Assembly (NCBI GenBank): GCA_035578175.1
Contig: JAQMRL010000005.1
Location: 55,285,722 to 55,349,721 of the forward strand
Source: Catonia carolina
Taxonomy: Eukaryota; Arthropoda; Insecta; Hemiptera; Achilidae
Length of the DNA stretch: 64,000 nt
Reading direction: 5' to 3'
Under the pieces are notes generated by a model. It was not told where the DNA came from. It worked only from the letters and a program-made list of their open reading frames with translations, and made no database searches. Both the position numbers and the translations under genes were made by a program. Shown here piece by piece: positions 40,679-51,721 of the stretch (positions are counted from its first letter, which is position 1; every line of letters begins with the position of its first letter).

Positions 40679-40960
40679 TATTGGGTCGGTCTAGTGGAAA
40701 AGTTGTCGTGTTAGTCAGCTGTTTAACAGCTGATTTTTGGAGACGAAGGTTCCGGGGATCAAATCCTAGTAAAGGTAGTTACTTTTATACGGATTTGAGT
40801 ACTGGACAATGGTTTCCGTTGTACCTTATGAACGAGTCGGCCTCATTCCGTACAGGGCTACGTCTCATTTATGTCACACTTATCATCCTTATCTCATTGG
40901 ATCATGGGGTAGCTTTGCGTTCTTTAATTGAACAGATTGTAATGTATACACATTATTGTA
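40679..40960 (+). mobile_element. SINE-2 copy b, full length, head-to-tail with copy a
   Basis: GGGTCGGTCTAGTGGAAAAG head, GGGGATCAAATCCTAG B-box region, same body and tail (TTATCATCCTTATCTCATTG, GAACAGATTGTAATGTATAC). A chance reading frame across it is not a gene. Confidence 0.8.
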
Positions 40961-41017
40961 ACCATAAAAAAATTTTGATTTTAGCTTTAAAACTATGATT
41001 ATTTATTATTTTTCAGT

Positions 41018-41423
41018 TGTTGTTTAGGTCATCAGCCAAAAGGCTGGTTTGAACCTGTAGTGGTTTTACTAAGTAAAACGAGGAGTGAGGTGGTTGACGA
41101 TTACCGTCCTCATTGAGCAGTATGCGTATCAGCATGCCAGGCTCTCTGAAAAGCACATATTTTCCACTTTGCGAATGACACCTTTATTTCATTCACTACA
41201 GGGTCTGGCTGTATACATTATACATTTTGTATAATGTGAAATGCATTTGTTTCAAAGGAGATAACTCTGATTACCTAGTGTCTTACACCGCTACCTCTTC
41301 TGTTCTTAAATGATTCAGTCAATTAACTGGCTGACCATGTGATAAGAAACAGAACTATTTATTTTAGCCCTGCAATGAACAGATTGAGTGTAAATAATTT
41401 GACACCACCTGTCTGTTATGGGC
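41018..41423 (-). mobile_element. Rep-B copy 7, full length
   Basis: TGTTGTTTAGGTCATCAGCC to CACCTGTCTGTTATGGGC. A small internal duplication, GTATACATTATACATTTTGT at about 41212-41231, has expanded the GTATAATGAAAT region. Confidence 0.92.
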
Positions 41424-42354
41424 TGATTTTTCAGTTATGACATTTTTTCAGAAATTAATTTTAAAAGTTTTAAAATTTAAAGTTGATTAATGGAATAACA
41501 TTGTTATTAGTACTTTTAAATCATTTTTCTACTAGCTTTTAGTGTGTATTACCTTGAACTTTTGGAAGTATTTTTGGCATAAAATCAAGTTCAATATGTA
41601 TAAGTTTAGGTAATAAGTTAGTTTAAGATATGGAATAGAGGTACATCGATTTTTTTGTTAGTACATATTATACATGCAATTGAATTTCCAGTATACGAAA
41701 ACTTGGCATTAAAAGTGGAGTTATAACTTTAGATAATATTAATTTAATTCATCTAAAATTTCTATTGAAATTAGATTAAAAAATCCTTGAAATTTAAAGG
41801 AAAATGAAGAAAACCTAGTGAAATTGGAAACAAATCTGATTGTACCATAATTCCATATAATGATGTATAAAGTGTAATAAGCGTATTGAAATAGATATCC
41901 CTCAACATGAGGTCTCTGTGGTACCGTGACTACAATACATATTCATCCTTTAGTCACGGTTGTTGATCTGGCTTGTACTTGAGTTAGGTTGTTTACCGTC
42001 TGTTACGTTCAATCCACTCGAATATGCTTCTTCCCATACCCTTATCTATTTATTTATTATATTTCGCGCGATTGTGTACAATTTACGAGGCATTGTCCAT
42101 GGTCTAAGTCAGCCCAAGTCTGTGTTTACATGTGAAAATTTTAACCGTTCAAAGGTTTACCTAACAGGGTTTTGTCTATCCGGGTAATTACCAGAACAGT
42201 TCCTTTTCTTTGCCATGAAGTAACTCATCTATATATTTTTCTCTATTCTTGTTGTCGGAGTTCTTTCTCCTAACGGTGGTATAATACTGTATAATTTGAT
42301 TTTGGGCACTGCTGTTCTGAAAAATCCATTGAGGAGCTGTCGAATCATTCTCCC
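41424..42354. other. AT-rich stretch, nothing recognised
   Basis: No coding similarity or family member was found. Confidence 0.4.
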
Positions 42355-43018
42355 AAGTTCTATAGCTATGAAGCTAAAATTTAAATTTTTTAAATTCGAG
42401 TTTTTACCGGAAATACAAGTTTTTAGATCCCTGAAGTCAAGAAACATATTTTTTGCAGTGTGTGTGTGTGCGTGTGTGGATAAAATATCTTAAAAACGGG
42501 GTATTGAAAGAAATTAAAACTTGGAACTAAAATCAGATACATACTACAAGGAAGTCCAAAACAAACATTTTAGTCAAAATCGGCAGTTAGTTTATTCGAA
42601 GATCTTTTACTTTTTCGTTTTTTCAGAAACGGCTCTTAGAATTTTTTTTAAAAACTGCCTCATTAACCTACATTTTTTATGCTCTACAAGAGTAAAAGCC
42701 AAGCCAATTGTTGTGAGCGCTGGGTTACGCATGCGCATACTTGACTTCGACCCTGCATACCCCTCCGACCAACAGTTACATATACAGTCAGGGTGTTGTT
42801 GAAAATTTACAACACCCATTGTATTTTGTAGGTACGCTGTTCCATTGTTGATTGCATACACTGCACTATTGCAGTACATACAAGACTATACTTATGCATA
42901 CTTACGCACGTTTTGCCCAGCGCTCTCCTTACGAAAATCAAGCTATAAGCGCCTTGTCTGCTGAAATTTTTTTGGGCTGTTCCGTGGTAAATTTTTTTTT
43001 AATTTGCGGTCTTAATGA
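42355..43018 (+). mobile_element. Rep-A copy 13, old and degenerate, interrupted
   Basis: AATTCGAGTTTTTACCGGAA, a GT tract (42457-42477), AAAACGGGGTATTGAAAGAA and CCTACATTTTTTATGCTCTA are clearly family sequence. It is broken at about 42690-42938 by another insert, resumes GCGCCTTGTCTGCTGAAATT, and ends where minisatellite units begin at 43019. Confidence 0.75.
42715..42925. mobile_element. MITE-like insert with 10-bp inverted ends and an internal hairpin
   Basis: GAGCGCTGGG at 42715-42724 is repeated inverted as CCCAGCGCTC at 42916-42925. The centre holds a hairpin with a 9-bp stem, GGGTGTTGT / ACAACACCC, at about 42789-42815. No convincing target duplication was found, and the true insert may extend to about 42690-42938. 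Confidence 0.45.
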
Positions 43019-43235
43019 GGTAACTTTTTGTGTAGATTACGAATCCGAAAACCGTTTGTTGCGATCTCTTGTAGTTTCTGAGTGATTTCTTGACTTCTTG
43101 TTTTGGGCCACTTCCGGTTGAAACCGGAATTTCAAACCCAATAGCCCACTAATTTTATATGTAGTTTACGAATCCGAAAACCGTTTGTTGCGATCTCTTG
43201 TAGTTTCTGACATCAGGGTGTGATAGATGGACGGG
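43019..43235. repeat. two further units of the 17.6-kb minisatellite plus its terminal motif
   Basis: TAGATTACGAATCCGAAAAC and GTTTGTTGCGATCTCTTGTA occur twice about 130 bp apart. The block ends TTTCTGACATCAGGGTGTGA then GATGGACGG, as in the large array at 18477-18500. Confidence 0.8.
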
Positions 43236-43889
43236 CAAAGGAAAATGATAGATGGCAGTTTTTCAAAATTACCTCCAATGAACGTACAGTTTTATAGTAA
43301 CTTTAAAATAAATTATATTTGTTCGGCTGCCTACAATTTATTTGAATAAATTTATTATAATCTATGATGAAGTGTATCAGTAAATACAGTAATTACATTT
43401 TCTAAAGAAAGAACTGTATTTTTTTAAAAATTAATGTTGTATGATTATAAGAATACAGGAATAAAATTATTAAAATTTAAATATTCAATAATTATATCTC
43501 AAAATTTGTTTAATAACCTTAATTATACTTATATTAAAAATGATTTATCAATGTTTACAAAACTGGAACTTACTTTTTTCAAGGAAAACATACATAAATT
43601 TAACTCATTATTTTTACATATCTTTTTACACCAACTAAAACATAAGACATTTTTAGGTTAATGGTGCAGAGGTTTTATTATTTATTAATTTTTAGATTAC
43701 AATCTACTCTGGTATTATGAAAATATATTTGTTTTTCCTCTTAAAAAGGTATTATAAAATATTTTGTAATTTTATTGAAGTATATACTATTTTGTGGCTG
43801 TGAAATAAAATTTAATTTAAAACGTCGTTTCGTAACCATTTCCGCAACCTTACTGATCTTAAAGATAGTGTTAATTTCTTTTTATTATT
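43236..43889. other. AT-rich stretch, nothing recognised
   Basis: The frame at 43434-43661 has no family signature and reflects low GC. Confidence 0.4.
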
Positions 43890-44066
43890 CTTTTTTTTAG
43901 TTTATTAAAATCGATTCAACTGATTGGTTACTAGTGACTGCGGTGGGTTATGTATCACGTACAGTAGGTTTTGACTTGTAAAATTTCCAGACCCTAGCCG
44001 GGAATCGAACCCGGGACCTCCGTGTTGTAAGCAAGCGCGTTAACAACTACGCTACGGACGCGGCGA
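43890..44066 (-). mobile_element. SINE-3 copy a (tRNA-derived), inverted
   Basis: Read on the minus strand the head is GCGTCCGTAGCGTAGTTGTT (A box), then GGTCCCGGGTTCGATTCCCG (B box, with a perfect T-arm stem CCGGG/CCCGG), then GCTAGGGTCTGG and a 100-bp body. It looks like a tRNA on first sight, but the acceptor and anticodon stems do not close. Confidence 0.8.
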
Positions 44067-44085
44067 ATTTTTTATCTCCAAATTT

Positions 44086-44705
44086 TTACTTTTCCTTGCT
44101 CGATATGAAGGTATAGGAAATGGAAGTTCTAACTTAACTTTTTCATGTCAATTTTTCAAAATCGAGTTTTTAGTGGAAATACACGTTTTCAGGCCTTCTG
44201 AAACCAGAAAACATGTATTTACCCTTTTGGTCCGTGTGTAAACATATCTCAAGAGCGGAATATCTTACGGAGTTGAAACTTGGAACTTTAGTTTGATTCT
44301 ACTGGGGAATCGGACACGTACATTTTCATAAAAATCGGTTAACCGGAAGTAGTAGTTTATTCGTGCGACTTTTTATTTGTTTATATTTTATCAAAAATGG
44401 ATCCTTCGATTTTTTTAAAAAGCGTTTATAATCTAGAGTATATTCTAGGGATAGGGTAAGCGCCATGTCTGCTAAAATTCTTGAGTAGGCTATGTTCTCG
44501 TGGTAAAAAAAAGTTTTTTTTTTAAGATTGGAGTCTTAATATGCATTTTAGAGCAAAAGTGTACATAATTAAAGTTGTAGAAAATTAAAAAACCTAAAAT
44601 TTTTGTACAAACGTTTTTGCTACAATGCTAAGTTTAGCGGCAATTAGTGATTTTTGTATGTTTTTTCATCGAAATCGGTATAAAAGTTTGTTTTTTACAT
44701 GTCAC
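44086..44705 (+). mobile_element. Rep-A copy 14, diverged subfamily, 3' end lost
   Basis: Start TTTTTACTTTTCCTTGCTCG; then CACGTTTTCAGGCCTTCTGA. The GT tract is reduced to GTGTGTAA. Internal unit 1 is present, but sequence stops matching in unit 2 (TTTTTTACATGTCACGGC). It shares the ACTTTTCC start with copy 17, so these two represent an older subfamily. Confidence 0.8.
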
Positions 44706-44799
44706 GGCTGAAGAAAACTTCCCAAAGGAGGAACTTCGTAAATGTTATTTCATGTGTTTTAGATTTCTGATCCGAGGCTAACTATCGATGCTTGCCAGT

Positions 44800-45455
44800 A
44801 ATAAAATTTTCCCCAGGCCGAGTTACGAGCCCTGCGCTGGATAGTTCAGTGGTGGGGCTGCCACCTTAGAGCCTCTAGACGGGCCCTGGGTTTCATTTGG
44901 AGACCCGCCTCCTAGGTTCGTCCACCCTCTCCACCGATGGGAAAATTCCTCCTCCGCCTTCAAGACCGTTAACCATTTTCCGAGCTCAATTGCCCTGGAT
45001 TTTATTTGGGTTGACTCCCTAGGCTCTTCCGCCCTTCACGCCATTAGGAATCCTCCATCTCCGCCGTGAAACCCGTTGACCAGTTTTCACCTCAGTTGAT
45101 CCGCGGGTACTTATTTGGCTATGCCTTATTCGTACCTGCCTGCATATCTACAGGACGTTCTTTACCAGCCATTGGGACGCGCCGTGTCGGGGTTGAGGCC
45201 CCCATCTCAGTGTCTCATACAAGGTTAAGCTTAGCCCCTACTCGATTCAAAGCCAAACCCTCGCATGAGCTGACCGAGCACGGCCCAACTGGTCCAACCA
45301 TTTACTTCGCATACCAGCTCACAGACTTCCTCTGTGAGCATGGAAATATATACTTAAGAGGGAAGCGAGGCTTGGGAAGACCTAAAAAGGGATGGATGCC
45401 GGAAAAGACCATGGAGCCTAATCCTTGACAGATAATGATGATGATGATGATGATG
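44800..45455 (+). repeat. GC-richer composite repeat ending in a GAT tail
   Basis: Two to three diverged units of about 110 bp begin CCCTGGGTTTCATTTGG (44886), CCCTGGATTTTATTTGG (44993) and GGGTACTTATTTGG (about 45105). The 3' part reads RGLGRPKKGWM, similar to the basic C-terminal end of RTE-like LINE proteins, and is followed by GATAATGATGATGATGATG at 45431-45452. I read it as a LINE 3' end or a LINE-dependent SINE; it is not a host gene. Confidence 0.5.
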
Positions 45456-46228
45456 GTGTTTTAGAGTCATTTTAAAATAACTCCGTGAGGTGTCTTCGTT
45501 TCATTCGGCGAGTGTCGTTAGAATTTTCTAAAAGTGAGATGCCGAGATGATTTGTGTGTGATATATGTCTTCTTTGGTATCGTCTTCCGCCATTTTGTTT
45601 TGATTAATCATAAGCAAATGAAACTCGAGGGTACTTTTTTAACATAACTATTTATTATAACTGTAAAGTTTCCAATCTGTAGAGTGTGCAATACATTCGG
45701 CATATTCATTAAAAAATAGCAACCTCTTCGTGGGACACCCGGTACATTATAAGTTGATTTCTTGAGGATTGAAGTATTTAATGGCACCCAAAATTGCGGT
45801 AAAGAGATCGTCTCCAACTGTAAGCCGGCACTGAAACTCGGTCAGGTATTACTCCAAATTGTCTAACTGTCCTGTGATATATTTTGTTTCGCCATTTAGC
45901 ACTCCCCCACTACCGCTTGTTAGTCTGGGTGGGCGTTCTGTTTTCTGGATCAACGAAATTGTATTTATTCACTTTAAATTTGTGAAAACCGGTATTCTCT
46001 AAACTGGTAGTGCAATACGAACGCGATTAGTCTGAACAAATTAAGGACCTTCGGTGATTTTGTTTACTATTACATTAGTGATTGTGTTTACGATTCGTGA
46101 CCAGCCCGACTCACTCGAACTTTAGGCTCTATACTCCGGCAGTAAGGCACAGGCAGCTTCCTCGGTCGTCGGTAAATCCCATAATGTCATCATAAACACA
46201 GCGATCTACACCATTTTAAACTACACCA
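45456..46228. other. moderate-GC stretch, not identified
   Basis: GGGACACCCGGTACATTATA at about 45736 looks like a transposon terminus, with no partner found. No gene was recognised. Confidence 0.35.
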
Positions 46229-46230
46229 TA

Positions 46231-47181
46231 CGAGGTGTTGCTATTAAATAACGAGACTGACGTAGAAAATTTTATTTTTATTTCATACATAATCACATAT
46301 TGTCACCTTCAATATACACTCCTTCTCTATACTTACAACGCTCCATGCGAATTTTTCATTGTTGGAAACAGTGCTGGAAGTCATCTTCTGTCAGCTCCTT
46401 TAGGACACGTGCCGCCTTCTCTTTTACAGGTTCCACAGACTCAAATCTTGTCCTTTTTATTGCAGATTTCACCTTAGGGAACAGGTAGAAGTCATATGGT
46501 GCAAGATCTGGTGAAAAAGGTGGGTGGTTCTAACACTGAGATGCTGCACTTGGCTAGAAACCTCTTGACAGATACGCGGAATGACCTCTTGACAGACGCG
46601 GAATGAGCTGGCGCATTGTCTTGGTGGAGAACCAATGATTTGTCCTTCCACATTTCGGAGCGTTTTTTCCTTACTCTTTGACATAGTTTAGAAAGTACCT
46701 TAAAGTAGTAATATTGATTAATTGTTTTACTTTCAGGAACCCAGTGAAGGTACACAATCCTATGGATTAAAAACAACAATTAGGCCTATCATTGCTTTAA
46801 ATTTTGACTTGCTCATTCGAGCTTTTGGCTCTCGGTGAAGTTTAGCTCTTCCAGTGCATGGATTGGCGCTTCGTTTCCGGATCATAAGTAAAAAACCACG
46901 TTTCATCACATAATATTATCTTCTACCTGTTCCCTAAGGTGAAATCTACATTAAAAAAGACAAGATTTGAGTCTGTGGAAGCTGTAAAAAAAAGTGGCAC
47001 GTGTCCCAAAGGAGCTGACAGAAAATAACTTCCAGCACTGTTTCCAACAATGAAAAATTCGCATGGAGCGTTGTAGGGATAGAGAAGGAGTGTATATTGA
47101 AGGTGACAATAAGTGTTTACGTATAAAATTAAAATAAATTTTTTTATAACGTGAGTCTCATTATTTAATAGCCACACCTCG
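46231..47181 (-). mobile_element. mariner derivative (951 bp) with inverted ends of about 260 bp made from the transposase 3' end
   Basis: TA flanks both sides (46229-46230, 47182-47183). Both ends begin CGAGGTGTTGCTATTAAATA or its near match (CGAGGTGTGGCTATTAAATA). The left arm (46231 to about 46490) is the 3' end of the mariner gene on the minus strand, and the right arm (about 46922-47181) is the same 3' end inverted. It therefore replaces the normal 5' half, which encodes the DNA-binding domain. The element could not be autonomous. The truncated copy at 24116 has the same junction. Confidence 0.9.
46480..46920 (-). pseudogene. mariner transposase catalytic region, broken
   Basis: The minus strand reads CDETWFFTYDPETKRQSMHW (first catalytic Asp), then frameshifts, CVPSLGS/YLHWVPESKTIN, SLVLHQDNAPAHSA (second Asp), and FSPDLAPYDFYLFPK (third Asp) continuing into the left arm. 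This is the D,D34D core of mariner. A 24-bp/22-bp tandem duplication (CCTCTTGACAGATACGCGGA...) at 46561-46606 disrupts the spacer between the second and third Asp. The helix-turn-helix half is missing. Frameshifts are present, so it is inactive. Confidence 0.85.
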
Positions 47182-47226
47182 TACAATAAACCGTTATCTT
47201 TGATGAATTAATGCAATATATTACGA

Positions 47227-47812
47227 CTAGCGTCCCCCGTTGCGGCTTCGCCCGCGCAAAGGTTATTGGTTACAAAATATCTTATGTTAAAAATAGTATA
47301 AGAGGCTTTTAATTTAAGTTTTCAATTTTGACTGTTCACATTTCAAGAAAAATTTCATGTTTAACAATAGTATAAAACTCCTCGAGTTATTGTCTTTTAT
47401 CTCATGACTTATATACAATAGAAAAAATATTATAATCCCATATCTTCATCAATAGCATGCACGAATTAGACAGTCCAACCTTCCACAGTGCGTTAAACAA
47501 AACCTGTCAAACATGTTCAAACCTGTTAAATACCTGTCAAACATCTGTTTTTATTTTCTGGCTTTTTTTTCTATTATATTCAACTTATCTATAGATCCGA
47601 TATAATCTCTGTGTATTTCTTATGGGAGACGTCGTTTTTTTGCGATTTCTCCCGTTAAAATCAAAATTTTGGGAAACCCTTTCTTAGTGCTCCCCTACAT
47701 AACATAAAAAAGGTTCCCTGCAAATTTCAAGTCTTTACCTATTATAGTTTCGGCTGTGCGTTGATTATGAATCAGTCAGTCAGTCAGGACTTCTTCTTTT
47801 ATAAGTATTATG
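47227..47812 (-). mobile_element. non-autonomous Helitron, second family
   Basis: On the minus strand the 3' end reads GCGGGCGAAGCCGCAACGGG, then GGACGCTAG followed by T. A short GC stem (GCGG.C / GCCGC) lies about 11 bases before CTAG, the canonical Helitron 3' structure. The 5' region is TACTTATAAAAGAAGAAGTC followed by CCTGACTGACTGACTGATTC. The exact 5' TC is mutated. Confidence 0.7.
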
Positions 47813-48576
47813 CTAATTACAACAATTCTGGAATTATTTCTGATTAAAATATTAATCCAGTTTAGGTCAAAAAATTAAACACTACGTACAGTACAACATC
47901 CGGAGTGACAAAAGTAAAACATAGATTAAAATCGTTGTTAACGTCAATTCAACTTCTGGGAAAATAGCTATAGATTATAAATGCGATTAAGAATAAAATG
48001 CGAGTTTTAACATCCGCTGTAGGCCGACTGTTACTGTTTTAAACGAATCATATAATATAAGTATATGCTACCTATGTGTATTTCTTATGGGACGAAATTT
48101 TTGCGATTTCTACACTTTAAAATCAAAATTTTGCAAAATCCTTTATTAGGATTTTACATAATAGATTTGCAATCAAATTTATTTAATCAATAAAACTGAA
48201 ATAATTTAAAATTTTTATAAATAGACCGTTCAAATCATTTAATTCTGAATATGTAGCCTAAATTTGTAATTTTTTGTTTTGGTGGCTGTCAAATACCGTC
48301 TGCTTTTTTCGGGCCTGCGCCCTAGATCCATATTCAACAGTAATATTTAGTTACTGAAAATGTGTTCTTGGATTTCAAATCACTATCATTAAATAATTGA
48401 TTTAAGTTAACAAAATTTGTTCGTAGAAGAACGGTGAGTAACGACTAAAGCACAGTAGTACGATAGTTTGTTCTGAGAAGAACGGTTTTAAATAAAACTG
48501 TTTTTTGACGCTATCACTGTGACTGTCAAATAGGCCTACCGTCTGAAAGTGTGCAACGCAAGTACTGGTGAGCTAT

Positions 48577-49612
48577 TAGTCCAGGCTGTGAGCTCGCTCC
48601 CGTTAGCAAAATTATTCGGACTCGGTTTCTTTGCACTATCTTATTCAAAATTGGTCCCTTATAACCAATCCGCAAGAAACCACGGGCCACCGTGGTCGAG
48701 AAATTTTTTAAACAATTTTTTTTAAACAAATTGCAAAAATTGGTTTTTTGGCCGCGGACAAAATTTTTTCAGGTTTCTTGGAACATTCTGAACAATAAAA
48801 GTCCTTAGTAACTTTTCTCTATAGTTAATAGTTTTCGAGTTATAAGCAATTTAAAATTTGAAAAACGTAAAATCAACCATTTTCAATCCTCTATATCTCA
48901 GTTAAAAAACATTATTTTTTAAGTTAGAAAGTGCTTAAAGTAAAGTTTAAATATCCTTATACAAGATTCTGATGTCTTTTTTGAAATTATTTTATTGCAA
49001 AACCTTTGTTTTAAACAGTTAACAATGCGCGTGCGGCGCGTACAACAATTAATTAGGTATAACTTCAAGCGTCGGCGAAAAATCCATCGGGTACGTATAC
49101 ACAGCGTTAGTGCGAGAGAGACGCAACATGCAGCGCGTGGTCGCGGTACGCGCCGCGCGCGCATTGTTAACTGTTTAAAACAAAGGTTTTGCAATAAAAT
49201 AATTTCAAAAAAGACATCAGAATCTTGTATAAGGATATTTAAACTTTACTTTAAGCACTTTCTAACTTAAAAAATAATGTTTTTTAACTGAGATATAGAG
49301 GATTGAAAATGGTTGATTTTACGTTTTTCAAATTTTAAATTGCTTATAACTCGAAAACTATTAACTATAGAGAAAAGTTACTAAGGACTTTTATTGTTCA
49401 GAATGTTCCAAGAAACCTGAAAAAATTTTGTCCGCGGCCAAAAAACCAATTTTTGCAATTTGTTTAAAAAAAATTGTTTAAAAAATTTCTCGACCACGGT
49501 GGCCCGTGGTTTCTTGCGGATTGGTTATAAGGGACCAATTTTGAATAAGATAGTGCAAAGAAACCGAGTCTGAATAATTTTGCTAACGGGAGCGAGCTCA
49601 CAGCCTGGACTA
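48577..49612. mobile_element. foldback element: near-perfect palindrome, 466-bp arms, 104-bp spacer
   Basis: Left arm 48577-49042 and right arm 49147-49612 are inverted copies with no length difference: every paired position sums to 98189, so there are no indels. I spotted only scattered mismatches (for example ATTCGGACTCGG versus ATTCAGACTCGG). The outer ends are TAGTCCAGGCTGTGAGC with TA at each tip, followed by TAT outside both. The spacer is GC-richer (CGTCGGCGAAAAATCCATCG). There is no transposase. It is best read as a long-TIR (foldback or MITE) element; a local inverted duplication is the alternative. Confidence 0.85.
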
Positions 49613-49739
49613 TATGGAATATGCCTATGGAAGGGGTAAATGTGTGTTGGAGAACCAGCCGTAAGCGTAGCGCTTCGCGTTGATTCATTATCCTCGCATC
49701 AGTGGGGGGGGAATGTTTGCTAAAATTTGCTAAAATTTT

Positions 49740-49905
49740 GCTTTAAAATCAAAATTTTGCAAAATCCTTTCTTAGTGCGCGCTTACACAACATAAGAAAG
49801 CTAACTTCCAAATTTCAAGTCTGTAACTATTATAGTTTCGGCTGTGCGTTGATTATGAATCAGTCAGTCAGTCAGTCAGGACTTCTTCTTTTATAAGTAT
49901 AAAGA
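49740..49905 (-). mobile_element. Helitron second family, 5' part of another copy
   Basis: The minus strand begins TCTTTATACTTATAAAAGAA (TC start, preceded by A) and carries the (CTGA)n run CTGACTGACTGACTGACTGA and the CGCACAGCCGAAACTATAAT block. The 3' end is not found; part of the same family (TCTTATGGGA...AAAATCAAAATTTTG) also appears at about 48080-48150. Confidence 0.65.
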
Positions 49906-49912
49906 TTCATTA

Positions 49913-51721
49913 CCGGAAATAAACATCATTAAATGTATAACAGTGATGTCATGTTTAGACTAGTAATCAGAGTCGCCCTTCGTTAATGTAAAAGTACCAA
50001 TATTCTTAATGAATTTAAATTTGTCAGCTGGATAGACGTTTCCTTTTTATTGTGACAAAACTGATGCCAGTACCGTATGCGTAACCTGTTCCTATTCCTG
50101 TTTGGTACTTAAGATATTGTTCGTGGGTGACTAGGGAAACTAATCCCAATTTCGTTCTTTGTCATCACTTCTTGGTGAAATCATTAAAATCCTAACGTAC
50201 TTTAAGCACTACAGAACGTACAGTATTTTCACGTTAGTTCGAAGCGGCTAGAATAATAATACCTCAATGTAAAATGCTTGAAAGTAATTTTCTGACCTGT
50301 TATTTCAACGAATTTTAAAAGTATACTATTCTTGTTACCTTCCGGGAATTTAATGATTAATATATTATTTTGTTTGTTTGTTTCAGGTATTAACCAGGAA
50401 CCATTAAACTTTTTATCTGCTTCATTGTAAGTATTAACTTTAAGTTTAGGATTTTATTGTAAGAGAATTAAAATACCTGTACAAAATTTCTTGTAAATTC
50501 GGATAGTAGTAAATTATGTCGGTACATTGTTTTCTATTTTCGTTAAGTCAACTTAGAACTACGATAATCATGCATGAGTTATTTCCTTAACTTTCTTTCT
50601 TTCATCGCTCTACTTCGGTATGTTGTTTCTGGGAAACCCTTACGTTCTTTAATTGCTTTATTGAATTCAGCTTTTCAAATATCATTCTTCTTGGTTTATT
50701 CTTATCAAACATTCGGAGAATCTCATTGTTTTCCTTTCTTGTTTCATCTGATATTTTTTGGATTTCTTTGTAAACCTCTTTGGGTAATTTCTTAGCCTAC
50801 CCGACATTTTACATATTTATTTACAATTTTAATTGTCACGTTCCACTTGCTAATCTTTTTCTGCTTTGCCTTAAAACATATACCTTTTTTCTTACAGTTG
50901 AGTGTTTAAATTCCTGCATTTGAGTGTTAAACTGTTGCATTTAATGCTTCTGGTAACACTACTGTTTAAAATTGCCTGTTTTGTACCTCATGAAAGACTT
51001 TTCTTTTCTTTAGGTTCTGCATTCATTTGTACGCTGTATAATTATGAATATTACTGTATTATTCGTTACTTCCTTTTTTGATTTTGTTGGGGGTGTTTTT
51101 AATTTGTTTTAATCTTTGTCTTTTCGAAAAGATGTAAAATCCTATCTTTTCCGCTTTTTGTTTCTGGATTTTACAATAATAATTTAGGTTTATTAGAAAT
51201 TAATTTGTAAATTTAAAAAAGTTTTATAATAATAAATTTTAGTACTAAAACTTACGTCCAACAAGAATTGGAAGAAATATTTGCTAATTCTTTTCAACAG
51301 GAAATAGGATCTTGTATTTATTTTTGAAATTTTAATTACACCGACAGCTAAAGGTCGAGGAGTTATTTTGGTTTTGATATACTATTTCCGTGTAGTTATG
51401 GATTTTGCTTTAACGGTAAGTACAACACTGATGAGTTACCGACCGACTAAGGTATCAAAAGTTATGATTGGTTCTTTGAATTGAAGAGCTGAATGGATAA
51501 AAGCGTTACTCAACTTTTTTATATTAATTATTGTGATTGCTGAAAGTATGAAGTAAGCATTTAGTTTTGTAGATGAAATAGAATGTCCTATCTCTACATT
51601 TTAAGGAAGTGACACTTGATAAATGGGCTATGTATTACTTCATTTAATTTTAAGGTGGATAAACTTAACAATATCTTCTACCAAATAGCACTAAAATCTC
51701 ACAGAAATTATCTGTTTAGAA
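49913..51721. other. AT-rich stretch, nothing recognised
   Basis: No repeat family member or credible coding region was found in 1.8 kb. Confidence 0.4.

Noticed and set aside
40597..40998. 133-residue frame
   Set aside because: It spans two SINE-2 copies; no coding signature.
43985..44062. tRNA gene (also at 60610-60685)
   Set aside because: The B box and T stem are perfect, but the acceptor and anticodon stems do not pair, and the same head is followed by the same body at both loci. These are SINE-3 heads.
49020..49165. CpG-island-like promoter in the palindrome centre
   Set aside because: The GC-rich patch is short and belongs to the arms and spacer of the foldback element; no TATA or initiator arrangement was convincing.
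48919..49270. Two 91-residue frames on opposite strands with identical ends
   Set aside because: They are the two arms of the palindrome translated in both directions; the identity comes from the inverted repeat, not from coding constraint.
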